In this document: positions 7,912 to 16,999 of the stretch, in pieces
How the letters are laid out: each line of letters opens with the position of its first letter
Position numbering within the stretch: the stretch's first letter is position 1
DNA from: Tepidibacter hydrothermalis
GTDB taxonomy: Bacteria; Bacillota; Clostridia; Peptostreptococcales; Peptostreptococcaceae
Assembly (NCBI RefSeq): GCF_029542625.1
Contig: NZ_CP120733.1
Span: 1,054,001-1,118,000, forward strand
Reading direction: 5' to 3'
DNA: 64,000 nt
The notes under the pieces: model-generated
Databases searched by the model: none
Seen by the model: the letters and a program-made list of their open reading frames with translations, nothing else
What the model was told of the DNA's origin: nothing
Position numbers and translations under genes: made by a program

Positions 7912-9177
7912 ATGAATGAAGAAAATACAATTAAGAATAAAAGAAAACCAATAAATTTAAAAGAATTGTTGTTTGATAATATAGTTACTATAATGTTTGT
8001 GATTTTATGCCTTATAGGTGTTAAGTACTCTGGCCAACCTATGATATTTATAGTAAATGAGCTAATCGCTAGAATTTCAAGAAATTCATTTTTAGTTCTT
8101 TCACTTATTATTCCTGTACTTGCAGGTATGGGTCTTAACTTTGGTATAGTAATAGGTGCCATGGCAGGTCAGATAGCTTTAATAGCAGTAACACATTGGA
8201 AAATAGCTGGTATACAGGGATTTATATTGTCCGCTTTATTGACAGTTCCAATAGCAGTTTTATTTGGATATTTAACAGGAAAACTATTAAACAAAACCAA
8301 AGGCCAAGAAATGATAGCTAGTATGATATTAGGATTTTTTGCAAATGGATTATATCAATTATTATTCTTATTTTTAATTGGAACATTAATTCCTATGAAT
8401 AATCCTGTACTAGTTCTTAGTGGAGGCGTTGGTATAAAGAATACTATAGATTTAAGTGGAGGAATCAAGTATGCCCTTGATAATATAGTAAAGTTTCCTA
8501 TACTTGATGTTATAGTTGTTGCATCTATTATAAGCATTATATATATATTATTTAAAGGATTAAAGAATAAGAAACTTACTAAAAAACATATTATAAATTT
8601 ATCTATATTTTTAATTGTTGTCATAGCTTCTATTTTATTAAATCAGATTCAGCCTATATTTAAAATGATAAAAGTACCTGTTGTAACTATACTAGTTGTA
8701 ACCCTTCTTTGTATATTTAATGTTTTTATAATGAAAACTAAATTAGGTCAAGATTTTAAAGCAGTAGGTCAGGATAATCATGTGGCAAAGGTATCTGGTA
8801 TAGCTGTTGATAAAATTAGAATAATATCTATAATAATATCTACTGTATTTGCAGGATGGGGACAGCTGATATTTTTACAAAATTTAGGAACGTTGAACAC
8901 ATATGGAAGCCATGAACAGGTTGGAATGTTTGCTATAGCAGCCTTATTAATTGGAGGAGCATCTGTATCAAGAGCTACTATATCTCAGGCTATAATAGGA
9001 ACTATATTATTTCATACTTTATTTATAGTATCTCCACAGGCTGGTAAAAACTTATTAGGTAGTGCTCAAATAGGAGAATATTTTAGAGTATTTGTAGCCT
9101 ATGGAGTAATAGGATTATCTTTAGGACTTCATGCATGGAAAAAACAGATACAGGCAAAAAACAAACTTAAAGTTTAG
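7912..9177 (+). CDS. ABC importer permease, BPD_transp_2 type (subunit 2)
   Basis: This 421-residue membrane protein is homologous to the preceding permease. It shares the coupling-loop motif (FKAVGQDNHVAKVSGIAVDK) and a GMFAIAALLIGGASVS segment. It is longer because of an inserted region near residues 185-260 that is rich in hydrophobic and lysine residues. AGGAGGG lies before ATG 7912. Its stop overlaps the stop of the convergent ligase gene by four bases, and no obvious terminator separates them. It completes the importer made by 3934-9177. Confidence 0.9.
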   Translation: MNEENTIKNKRKPINLKELLFDNIVTIMFVILCLIGVKYSGQPMIFIVNELIARISRNSFLVLSLIIPVLAGMGLNFGIVIGAMAGQIALIAVTHWKIAGIQGFILSALLTVPIAVLFGYLTGKLLNKTKGQEMIASMILGFFANGLYQLLFLFLIGTLIPMNNPVLVLSGGVGIKNTIDLSGGIKYALDNIVKFPILDVIVVASIISIIYILFKGLKNKKLTKKHIINLSIFLIVVIASILLNQIQPIFKMIKVPVVTILVVTLLCIFNVFIMKTKLGQDFKAVGQDNHVAKVSGIAVDKIRIISIIISTVFAGWGQLIFLQNLGTLNTYGSHEQVGMFAIAALLIGGASVSRATISQAIIGTILFHTLFIVSPQAGKNLLGSAQIGEYFRVFVAYGVIGLSLGLHAWKKQIQAKNKLKV

Positions 9178-10528
9178 AGATTTTTACTCATAAATTTGAC
9201 ATCTGGTTTACCACTTGAATTCAAAGGAATGAAATCCACATATTTGATGATTTGAGGTATCATATTTTTTGGAAGGTTATTTTTGATATATTCTTTAAAT
9301 ACATTAGCATTAAAGTTATCTGATTTTACTATAAATGCACACAGCTTTTGATATTTGACTTTATCATTTACCGCAAATAAGCATATATCTTCAATAATAT
9401 TACTATTTAAAATAATACTCTCTACTTTGGAGGGTATTATTTTGTATCCAGCTTTATTTATCATATTATCTAATCTTCCCGTTAAATATAGATAATCGTC
9501 TTTTAAATAACCCATATCTGAAACTGAATATGTATTAGGGTACATAGGAGATATATAAGGGCTTGTAACGCTTATAATAGAATCTTCTATGTGTATTTTG
9601 ACATCTGGAAATGCTATTCCAACACTTTCTTGTTTTTCTAGTATTTTATCTGCACTTATGAAAGAGACATGTCCAAGCTCACTTGCTCCATAGTATTCAT
9701 GGAATACAGCATTTGGAAAAAATTTAATTATATTTTTTAAGGTTTTAATATCCATTTTACAACCACAACTTAGAAGGGATTTCATATATATATTTTCATC
9801 ATTCATAGAGTTAACTAAAAGTCTATAATGAGATGGAACCATGAATATAGATGTAATATTATTTGAATAAATTTCTTTTATCCATGTTTTAGGGAATTTA
9901 GAAGTAGAAAAAACTACTGTTCCTCCCGTATATAGCATATGAATAGCACTGTTTAAATTGGCTGTATATACTAAATTTCCAACTAAAAACAATTTATCAT
10001 CTTTTGATATCTTAAATATATCACTTTGATGCTTAAAGGCCTTAACCCAACAATTGTGGTTTTTAAATATAATCTTAGCATCTCCTGTGCTACCAGAACT
10101 TAAACACCCTAAAAATATATTATCTCTACTTACAGAAACATTGAAATCTATAGGATCATAATCAAAACCATTGTAAATCATATTATCTATTATCTCATTG
10201 TAATTAAAATGATCACCTATAACTAATTTTGGTTTTACCTTGATATATAAATTTTGATATATATTTTCATTGAAATCTACATCAACTAATATACTTGTTT
10301 TATTTATCTTAGATAAGCTTATCAAATAAATAATAGAGTATATTTCATCAGACTGTTTTATAAAAACATTATCGTTATTATTTGAATTTAAAATAGTCAA
10401 AAGTTTTTTAGCTATAAAATCTGTTATATAATCTAGTTTTTTATAGGTGATAGACTTTACCCCTTTTGTATAGCCATTTTATTGGGTTGAATACTAGAAT
10501 ATTTTTTAAAATTCGAATAGATAAGCAT
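9174..10528 (-). CDS. AMP-forming acyl-CoA ligase, interrupted by a -1 frameshift
   Basis: This is a member of the adenylate-forming superfamily. The P-loop-like motif SSGSTGDAK and the A5-type motif YGASELGH are visible, as is a D-G-Y-L...GRLDNMI hinge and the C-terminal Lys region (SSGKPDVKF). The conserved N-terminus is in another frame. From ATG 10528 (GAGGTG upstream) it reads MLIYSNFKKYSSIQPNKMAI, then QKG and a TAA stop at 10459-10457. Shifting back one base at A-AAG-GGG (10466-10460) continues into VKSITYKKLDYITDFIAKKL and the long downstream frame. So the gene is either mutated or uses programmed frameshifting. It follows a thiolase and bioY, matching the YhfT position of the B. subtilis yhfUTS group. 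A link to biotin or pimelate metabolism is inferred. Confidence 0.75.
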
Positions 10529-10530
10529 GT

Positions 10531-11676
10531 TTAACACCTCTTTATTAAAGTAGATATTCCAAGCCCACCTGCCACTCCTAGGCTTGCTATACCGAGCTTC
10601 TTATTGGTTAGTTGCAGTGATTTTATAAGATGAAGCATTATTATAGCTCCAGAGGCTCCGTAAGGATGTCCATATGCGAGAGCTCCTCCTAGTATATTTA
10701 ATTTATTCTCAGGTATATTAAGATCTCTCATACACGCTATAACTTTTACTGCAAAGGCTTCATTTATCTCAAATAAATCTATATCATCTATATTTAGATT
10801 TTCTTTTTGAAGCAAAGAATTGATTGATGATATTGGCCCAAGAGGTGATAAGTTAGGATCAACTCCAATATTAGCTTCATTTATAAACTTTGCTACAGGA
10901 TTTAAATTGTATTTATGTACAGCATTCTCACTTGCAAGAAGTATTAAAGCACCTCCATCATGAGTAAGACATGAATTTCCAGCAGTTAAATTACCACCTT
11001 CATATATTGGTTTTACTTTTTTTAAAAGTCTTTCATTCATAGCTTTTTTTATTCCTTGATCATAATCTATTATTTTATTTTTTATATCAATAGGTGATAG
11101 TATATCCTTTAAAAGATTATTATCTCTTGCATATAAAGCTCTTTTATGGCTTTTTAGAGCCCATTTATCCATTTCATCTTTAGAAATATTCTTTAGAATA
11201 GACACGTTTTCTGCACCTTTAATCATATCTGGATCTCCTATTTCAAATGGAGAAAACTGAGCTCTTTCATAAAAAATATCTGAATTTATATAACGAGGAT
11301 CTTTTTTATTATATTGTTTTTTAGGCTCTAAAGATGTACTCTCAACACCTCCAACTATAAGTAAGTCTCTCTGCCCTGATTTTATAAGAGAAGCACCTAA
11401 GTTAATAGCTTTAAGAGATGAGCCACATTGAAAGTCTATTGTAGTACCAACGCTTTGATATGGAAAACCTGCTTTTAATAAAGATAATCTAGCTATATTT
11501 CCACCTGGACCTACACAGTTTCCAAGTATTAATTCATCCATAGACTTTCTTTGTAAATTATATTTTTTTAAAAGATTATTTAAAAGCTGAGCAACAATAT
11601 CTTCTGGAAGAGTATCTTTAAAAGCCCCATTGGTTTTACCAATAGGGCTTCTAAGTCCTCCGACGATGTATACCAT
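10531..11676 (-). CDS. Thiolase-family acyltransferase (YhfS-like), atypical active site
   Basis: This 381-residue protein has family length. The nucleophile Cys84 sits in DFQCGSSLKA, and NEAFAVK and GHPYGASGA are present. The second catalytic cysteine, normally in a C-x-G-G-G-x-G motif near the C-terminus, is absent: the sequence reads ASLGVAGGLGIS. Condensation or thiolysis by the usual two-cysteine mechanism may therefore be impaired or altered. The start ATG overlaps the bioY stop by one base, and the ligase gene begins two bases after the thiolase stop, so the three genes are translationally coupled. The bioY-thiolase-ligase order recalls B. subtilis yhfU-yhfS-yhfT, thought to be biotin-linked. 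The true substrate is unknown. Confidence 0.85.
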   Translation of the reverse strand: MVYIVGGLRSPIGKTNGAFKDTLPEDIVAQLLNNLLKKYNLQRKSMDELILGNCVGPGGNIARLSLLKAGFPYQSVGTTIDFQCGSSLKAINLGASLIKSGQRDLLIVGGVESTSLEPKKQYNKKDPRYINSDIFYERAQFSPFEIGDPDMIKGAENVSILKNISKDEMDKWALKSHKRALYARDNNLLKDILSPIDIKNKIIDYDQGIKKAMNERLLKKVKPIYEGGNLTAGNSCLTHDGGALILLASENAVHKYNLNPVAKFINEANIGVDPNLSPLGPISSINSLLQKENLNIDDIDLFEINEAFAVKVIACMRDLNIPENKLNILGGALAYGHPYGASGAIIMLHLIKSLQLTNKKLGIASLGVAGGLGISTLIKRC

Positions 11677-12224
11677 TATGCTGCAACCTTATTATTAATG
11701 GCTTTAGATACTCTTTTTCCTATTGAAACTGCAATAAATGCTTTTAAAAGATCACCTGGAATAAAAGGAAGAGCACCTGCTATAACAGATTTATATAATC
11801 CCATTTGAGTCACATGATTAAGCCATAAGCCACCTATAAAATATATTACTATAATTCCTCCAACTATTGTTGCTAAAGTCATTTTAAGAGTATTTGGATT
11901 TTTGCCTTTTAAATAACTTATTACTACAGCACCTATTATAAAACCTACTATATATCCACCACTAGGACCAGCTATAATATTGAATCCTGCTCTACCTCCA
12001 GAAAACACAGGTGCACCAGCAATGCCTAAAAGAACAAATGTTAGCATACTTAAAAATGCTTGTAGGGGATTTAATATGCATCCTGCTAACATAACTCCTA
12101 GAGTTTGACCCGTTATTGGAACCGGGCTAAATGGAAGTGGTATTGATACATATCCCAGAACACTAGTGAGAGCTGCAAATAAAGCTGCGTATATTATGTC
12201 ATTTATTTTTAATTTACTATTCAT
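11676..12224 (-). CDS. bioY: BioY biotin transporter S component
   Basis: This 182-residue membrane protein has about six hydrophobic segments and the BioY signatures PLPFSPVPITGQTLGVMLAG and GPSGGYIVGFIIGA. It is the biotin-binding component of an ECF-type transporter. No ECF ATPase or EcfT is adjacent, so it would share the common ECF module or work alone. AGGAGG lies ten bases before ATG 12224. The promoter region carries a convincing BirA operator, so expression should fall when biotin is plentiful. First gene of the bioY-thiolase-ligase operon. Confidence 0.95.
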   Translation of the reverse strand: MNSKLKINDIIYAALFAALTSVLGYVSIPLPFSPVPITGQTLGVMLAGCILNPLQAFLSMLTFVLLGIAGAPVFSGGRAGFNIIAGPSGGYIVGFIIGAVVISYLKGKNPNTLKMTLATIVGGIIVIYFIGGLWLNHVTQMGLYKSVIAGALPFIPGDLLKAFIAVSIGKRVSKAINNKVAA

Positions 12225-12285
12225 AAGTAAGACCTCCTAATATGTATTTTGTTTGAAAATTAAATTACATACTACATTTACAAAA

Positions 12286-12337
12286 ATTATAAATATAAAT
12301 CATTCTTTTGTCAACCCTTCATAAAAAAAGTTTACAA
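12286..12337 (-). promoter_or_regulatory. BirA operator overlapping the bioY promoter
   Basis: Read on the minus strand, TTGTAAAC and GTTGACAA are separated by exactly 14 bases (12337-12308), matching the BirA palindrome consensus TTGTTAAC-N14/15-GTTAACAA. The right half-site contains the -35 TTGACA (12314-12309). A perfect -10 TATAAT lies 17 bases further at 12291-12286. A repressor bound here would block RNA polymerase directly. Confidence 0.8.
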
Positions 12338-12467
12338 TGGAAAGTGTAATAAAGAATAAATATATATGGTTAAAAATTTATTTATAATTCATAATATAAT
12401 ATATATAGTAAATTTGCATCACTATGATATAATGATATTCATATATAGTTTAGGAGTGTGATGATTT

Positions 12468-13715
12468 TTGGATCCGAGTAGTTCGTGGCAATTTTTTATA
12501 TTATTTATATTATTAGGGGTATCTTCATTTTTTTCAGCTTCAGAAACAGCGTTAATGTCTTTAAGTAAGATTAAAATAAGACATATGAAGGAAGAAAATG
12601 TTAAAGATGCAGATGTTGTAAGTAAGTTAATTGAAAACCCAAATAAATTATTAGGAGCAATACTTGTTGGCAACAATGTTGTAAACATTGGAGCATCGGC
12701 AATTGCTACATCTTTATTTATAGGTCTATTTAAAGAAAATGGAGCAGCTATAGCAACTGCTTTTATGACGATATTAGTTCTTATATTTGGAGAGATAACG
12801 CCAAAGTCATTGGCTGCCCAAAATTCAGAAACTGTATCTTTGAAGGTCTCAAAAATTATATCTATAGTGGTTGTAGTATTGAGTCCTATAGTTTTTATAT
12901 TTAATTATGTATCAAAATTCATAATAAAGCTCTTTGGAGGCAACCCAGATGCTCATCAACCGTTTATAACAGAGGAAGAACTTAGAACTATGGTTGATGT
13001 AAGTCATGAAGAAGGGGTTCTTGAAGTTGAAGAAAAAGAAATGATACAAAATGTTTTTGAATTTGGGGACTTGCAGGCAAAGGATGCTATGATTCAAAGA
13101 ACTGATGTTATAGGCATTGATGTAGAAGATACTTATGAAGAGCTAGTAGAGACATTTCAAGATGGGCATTTTTCTAGAATGCCTATATATGAAGAGAGTA
13201 TAGACGATATTATAGGTATTTTAAATGTCAAAGACTTAGCATTTGTAGATAAAGATAAAGATACATTTGATATAAGAAAATATATGAGAGACCCATATTA
13301 TACATTTGAATTTAAGAAAATAACTGAACTATTTCAGGAAATGAGAGAAGAAAAGGTTCATATGGCTATAGTTTTAGATGAATACGGTGGAACAGCGGGT
13401 ATTATAACTATAGAGGATTTGATAGAAGAAATAGTTGGAGATATAGAAGATGAGTATGATGAAGAAGATGATGAAATAAAGATAATAAATGAAGACGAAT
13501 ATATTATAGATGGAAGCACAAGAATTAATATAGTAAATGAGACTATAGGAACTAATATAGAATCAGAAGAATTTGAATCAATAGGTGGGGTTTTAATCGG
13601 TGAACTAGGAAGACTTCCAGAAGAAGGAGAGTCGGTTGAATTCGATAATATAAAATTTGTAGTTGAGAGTTTAGATAAAAATAGAATAAAAAGCATAAGA
13701 CTTTTCACAAAATAA
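12468..13715 (+). CDS. CNNM/HlyC-CorC family transporter-like protein
   Basis: This 415-residue protein has an N-terminal DUF21/CNNM membrane domain (about residues 1-150, with FSASETALMSLSK and GNNVVNIGASA). A tandem CBS pair follows (about 185-320, with ILNVKDLAF and DEYGGTAGIITIEDLIEEIV), and then a C-terminal CorC/HlyC domain. Members are linked to magnesium or cobalt efflux and homeostasis, and the old name hemolysin is misleading. The start is TTG 12468; the nearby ATG 12461 frame stops after six codons. AGGAG precedes it with a rather long gap. Single-gene unit ending at a strong terminator. Confidence 0.92.
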   Translation: MDPSSSWQFFILFILLGVSSFFSASETALMSLSKIKIRHMKEENVKDADVVSKLIENPNKLLGAILVGNNVVNIGASAIATSLFIGLFKENGAAIATAFMTILVLIFGEITPKSLAAQNSETVSLKVSKIISIVVVVLSPIVFIFNYVSKFIIKLFGGNPDAHQPFITEEELRTMVDVSHEEGVLEVEEKEMIQNVFEFGDLQAKDAMIQRTDVIGIDVEDTYEELVETFQDGHFSRMPIYEESIDDIIGILNVKDLAFVDKDKDTFDIRKYMRDPYYTFEFKKITELFQEMREEKVHMAIVLDEYGGTAGIITIEDLIEEIVGDIEDEYDEEDDEIKIINEDEYIIDGSTRINIVNETIGTNIESEEFESIGGVLIGELGRLPEEGESVEFDNIKFVVESLDKNRIKSIRLFTK

Positions 13716-13717
13716 AT

Positions 13718-13754
13718 AAAAAATTCCAAAGCAAATAGCTTTGGAATTTTTTTT
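13718..13754 (+). terminator. Intrinsic terminator after the CNNM/CorC gene
   Basis: AAATTCCAAAGC and GCTTTGGAATTT form a 12-bp stem with a short loop followed by eight T. Confidence 0.9.
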
Positions 13755-13816
13755 GTATATACATAACTATAAAGACAGATAATATAATTAAAGTAATTTA
13801 CTAAAAGGTGATGAAT

Positions 13817-14860
13817 ATGTTTGATAAATGTTTTATTCAAAATGTTAAAAAATTATTTGTTTTTACGCTTATATATACACTGATATTTATTGTATTTTCA
13901 ATGACAATATCGTATACATATCCGTTTATTTTGGCATTTACAATTGCTGTACTTATAAAGCCGTGTACAGATTACTTATATGAAAAAATTCACTTAAAAA
14001 AAGGTATATCTGCCATATTGTTGTCAGCATTTATATTTATAGTTATGTCATTAGTTTGTACTTTTATAATATTTAATGTAAAAATAGAGTCTAAAGATAT
14101 ACTGAACTCTATAGATGATTTTAATGAACTGTACAATAATGTAGGAAATCAAATGAATAAGTTGAATATATTTTATGAAAAGTTTGATCCACAGATAGTA
14201 AAAACTGTTCAAACACAGATTTCTTCTAACATACATAATATATTTGAAGGTGTTCTAAATATTATAAATAAAGGTATTCAAATGCTAATAGGAGTTCCTT
14301 TGCTACTTGTAGTTGCATTTGTTGTATTATTTAGTTTGTATTTCTTTGACAAGGATATGGAAAAAATGAAAAATAAGTTTTTATCATTTTTTTGCGATGA
14401 TGGAAAAGAAAAGGCTATTAAAATGTTAACTGAGATGAATCATATGATGTTTGGATATTTAAAGGCATATATAATATTAGTGGGTATAACTTTTGTATGT
14501 ACTTTAATAGGATTTTGGATATTAAAAATAAGGTATACATTGATTATAAGTGTTTTAGTTGCTATTTTAGATATTATACCTGTCCTTGGAATTGGTTTTA
14601 TATATATACCTATGGTTATATTTTATATTGTGAAAAAGCAGTACTTTATAGGTATAGGTATAATGGCTTTGTTTATTATAATAACTATTATGATAGAATT
14701 AATAGAGCCAAAAGTCATATCGGAATCAGTTGGAATACATCCAATGACAGCTCTAGCTATAATATTTATTGGACTTGCATCATATGGTGTACTTGGTATG
14801 CTTTATTTAATGTTTTATGTTGTACTCTATAGAATATTTAAAAAGGTAAATATAATATGA
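13817..14860 (+). CDS. AI-2E/PerM-family membrane protein, YtvI-like
   Basis: This protein of about 347 residues has roughly eight transmembrane segments: paired helices at the N-terminus, a soluble helical stretch (residues 75-145), then a cluster of C-terminal helices. It carries the family motif around LDIIPVLGIGFIYIPMVIF and a late IEPKVISESVGIHPMTALA. It belongs to the AI-2 exporter / UPF0118 superfamily and most resembles the sporulation integral membrane protein YtvI. The first possible start is GTG 13808. ATG 13817 is spaced best from AAAGGTG. The exact role is unproven in the family. Confidence 0.75.
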   Translation: MFDKCFIQNVKKLFVFTLIYTLIFIVFSMTISYTYPFILAFTIAVLIKPCTDYLYEKIHLKKGISAILLSAFIFIVMSLVCTFIIFNVKIESKDILNSIDDFNELYNNVGNQMNKLNIFYEKFDPQIVKTVQTQISSNIHNIFEGVLNIINKGIQMLIGVPLLLVVAFVVLFSLYFFDKDMEKMKNKFLSFFCDDGKEKAIKMLTEMNHMMFGYLKAYIILVGITFVCTLIGFWILKIRYTLIISVLVAILDIIPVLGIGFIYIPMVIFYIVKKQYFIGIGIMALFIIITIMIELIEPKVISESVGIHPMTALAIIFIGLASYGVLGMLYLMFYVVLYRIFKKVNII

Positions 14861-14937
14861 AAAAAGTTATATATATTATTTTATTATTAAAGAAAGAATG
14901 GTAAAATAAAGAAAAGGTTTTCGAGGAGGTTTTTGGT

Positions 14938-16167
14938 ATGAATAATGTTGTTGATAGATTTATAAAATATGCTAAGCAGGATACAAAAGCGAACCCTGAT
15001 TGTAGCTCTTGTCCTAGTTCAAGCATTCAAATGGATTTTGCAAAAAAATTAGGTGAAGAGTTAAAGGAAATTGGATTAACTGATGTAAGTGTTGATGAAA
15101 AAGGTTATGTAATGGCAACTCTTGAGTCTAATACAGATAAAGAAGTAGAAACTATAGGATTTATATCTCATATGGATACAGCTCCAGATATGAGTGGAAA
15201 AAATGTAAAACCAAAAATAGTTGAAAACTATGATGGAAAAGATATAGTATTAAGTGAAGATGGTAAGGTTGTATTGTCTCCAACTGATTCACCAGAAATT
15301 TTAAATTATGTAGGAAAGACACTTATAACAACAGATGGTACAACTTTATTAGGAGCTGATGATAAGGCTGGTATAGCTGAAATAGTTACAGCTATGGAAT
15401 ACTTAATAAATAACCCTGAAATAAAGCATGGTAAAATAAGAGTTGGGTTTACACCTGATGAAGAAATAGGTAGAGGCGCTGACGAATTTGATATTGAAAA
15501 GTTTGGAGCTAGATATGCATATACTCTAGATGGAGGAGAAATCGGAGAATTAGAGTATGAGAACTTTAATGCAGCGGGTGCTGATATCACAATAAATGGT
15601 AAAAATGTTCATCCTGGATATGCTAAGAACAAGATGAAAAATGCTGTTTTAATAAGTATGGAGCTTAATGGAATGCTTCCTAAGGATGAAATACCATCAA
15701 AGACTGATGGATATGAGGGATTCTATCATTTAAATGATTTAAATGGTAGTGTTGAAGAAGTTAAAATGGAATACATAATAAGAGATTTTGATATGGATAG
15801 TTTTGAAAATAGAAAAAAAGTTATGAAAAGTGTAGTAGCTAAAATAAACGAAAAATATGGTGAAAATACTGCTGTATTAGATATGGCAGATCAATACTAT
15901 AATATGAAAGAAAAGGTAGAGCCTGTTAAATACATAGTTGATATAGTTGAGGAAGCTATGAAGGAAACTGGTATAACTCCTATGATAAAGCCTATAAGAG
16001 GAGGAACTGATGGTGCTAGACTTTCATTTGAAGGGCTTCCAACACCTAATATATTTACTGGGGGACATAATTTCCACGGAAAATACGAGTATATACCTAC
16101 ATTTGCTATGGAAAAAGCAGTAGATCTTATAGTTAAAATAATTCAAAAATATGAAGCAAAAAAATAA
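14938..16167 (+). CDS. pepT: Peptidase T (tripeptide aminopeptidase)
   Basis: This 409-residue protein is a full-length M20B zinc aminopeptidase that cleaves the N-terminal residue from tripeptides in the cytosol. Metal and catalytic residues are visible: [11 protein letters not shown] (His78, Asp80), [24 protein letters not shown] and [19 protein letters not shown]. The C-terminal metal His lies in [18 protein letters not shown] lies before ATG 14938. It is a single-gene unit with a strong terminator. It fits the amino-acid-using lifestyle suggested by the histidine and glycine genes. Confidence 0.95.
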   Translation: MNNVVDRFIKYAKQDTKANPDCSSCPSSSIQMDFAKKLGEELKEIGLTDVSVDEKGYVMATLESNTDKEVETIGFISHMDTAPDMSGKNVKPKIVENYDGKDIVLSEDGKVVLSPTDSPEILNYVGKTLITTDGTTLLGADDKAGIAEIVTAMEYLINNPEIKHGKIRVGFTPDEEIGRGADEFDIEKFGARYAYTLDGGEIGELEYENFNAAGADITINGKNVHPGYAKNKMKNAVLISMELNGMLPKDEIPSKTDGYEGFYHLNDLNGSVEEVKMEYIIRDFDMDSFENRKKVMKSVVAKINEKYGENTAVLDMADQYYNMKEKVEPVKYIVDIVEEAMKETGITPMIKPIRGGTDGARLSFEGLPTPNIFTGGHNFHGKYEYIPTFAMEKAVDLIVKIIQKYEAKK

Positions 16168-16174
16168 TACTAGA

Positions 16175-16215
16175 AAATAAATCCAATATAAACCTATATT
16201 GGATTTATTTTTTTT
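16175..16215 (+). terminator. Intrinsic terminator after pepT
   Basis: A 16-bp perfect stem (16175-16190 with 16195-16210) has a 4-nt loop and is followed by T residues. Confidence 0.9.
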
Positions 16216-16282
16216 GTAAATTACAAAATATCAGAAAAAGTGATATAATAATAGATAATTAATAAAGAAGGGAGTATTCATA

Positions 16283-16609
16283 ATGACCTATATTCAAAAT
16301 TTTATCAATACTAGTGTGAGCCAACATCTGAATAATTTAGGAATATATTTGATTTATTATTATATAATCATAAATATATACGGATTTATAATGACTGGTT
16401 TGGATAAAAGAAAAGCTAGAAGAAGACAGTTTAGAACACAAGAGCTCAGTTTTTTTGTTGTTTCACTTTTAGGAGGAGCTTTAGGAGTTGTTATGGGAAT
16501 GACAGTTTTTAGACATAAAACGCAAAAGAGTAAGTTTTATATAGGTATTCCTTCTATATTTTTATTAAATTTAGTTGTTTCATTTTTTATATATAGATAT
16601 TTGATTTAA
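16283..16609 (+). CDS. DUF1294 small membrane protein
   Basis: This 108-residue protein has three hydrophobic segments. The DUF1294 signature is present: a GLDKRKARRRQFR-type basic loop, LLGGALGVVMGMTVFRHKT, and a terminal KFYIGIP helix. AAGAAGGGAG precedes ATG 16283. It lies 13 bases upstream of the next small gene, so the two are probably co-transcribed. Function in the family is unknown. Confidence 0.85.
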   Translation: MTYIQNFINTSVSQHLNNLGIYLIYYYIIINIYGFIMTGLDKRKARRRQFRTQELSFFVVSLLGGALGVVMGMTVFRHKTQKSKFYIGIPSIFLLNLVVSFFIYRYLI

Positions 16610-16622
16610 AGGGGGTTAAATT

Positions 16623-16961
16623 ATGTATGCTTTATGTTTGGTTTTGAATAAGGTAGACAAACTAGATGATATATTAGATATATTGTATCATCTAAACTTA
16701 GGGGCTACAGTTATAGACAGTGAGGGAATGGGAAAAGTATTGCTTGACCACGATATAGAAGTTCCTGTATTTTCTGGGATTAAAAAGTTAATAGAAGGGC
16801 ATAAGCCATATAATAAAACTATTGTTAGTGTAATAAGAGACGAAAAATTATTGAGAACAGCAGTTGATAAGATAAAAGAAGAGTTGAATCATATGGAAAA
16901 ACCTGGAGTTGGATTTTTATTCGTAGTTCCTGTTATGGAATGTCATGGATTTGGAGTATAA
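16623..16961 (+). CDS. Small PII-like alpha/beta protein
   Basis: This 112-residue soluble protein has the pattern of a ferredoxin-like PII/CutA-type domain. An N-terminal strand (YALCLVLNK) precedes a helix, then GATVIDSEGMGKVLL, and a late strand (GVGFLFVVPV). The N-terminal strand-helix-strand and the GMG turn resemble nitrogen-regulatory PII relatives, but the T-loop tyrosine region is not recognisable. AAAGGGGG precedes ATG 16623. Likely co-transcribed with the DUF1294 gene. Transcription would end at the outer arm of the palindromic element downstream. I would not assign a ligand. Confidence 0.6.
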   Translation: MYALCLVLNKVDKLDDILDILYHLNLGATVIDSEGMGKVLLDHDIEVPVFSGIKKLIEGHKPYNKTIVSVIRDEKLLRTAVDKIKEELNHMEKPGVGFLFVVPVMECHGFGV

Positions 16962-16999
16962 TAACATAAAATAAATAATCAGATTTATATGTTTAAAGC

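Noticed and set aside
9174-10400. Treating the ligase frame alone as a complete gene
   Set aside because: Its apparent start has no ribosome site and would lack about 43 conserved N-terminal residues that are found in the adjacent frame.
13358-13840. 160-codon minus-strand frame opposite the CNNM/CorC gene end
   Set aside because: It covers the acidic 3' end of a solid gene, the terminator and the next start. Its Ser/Ile runs are the complement of GAA/GAT codons.
14497-14832. 111-codon plus-strand frame rich in Tyr and Cys
   Set aside because: It is an out-of-frame reading of the YtvI-like membrane protein.
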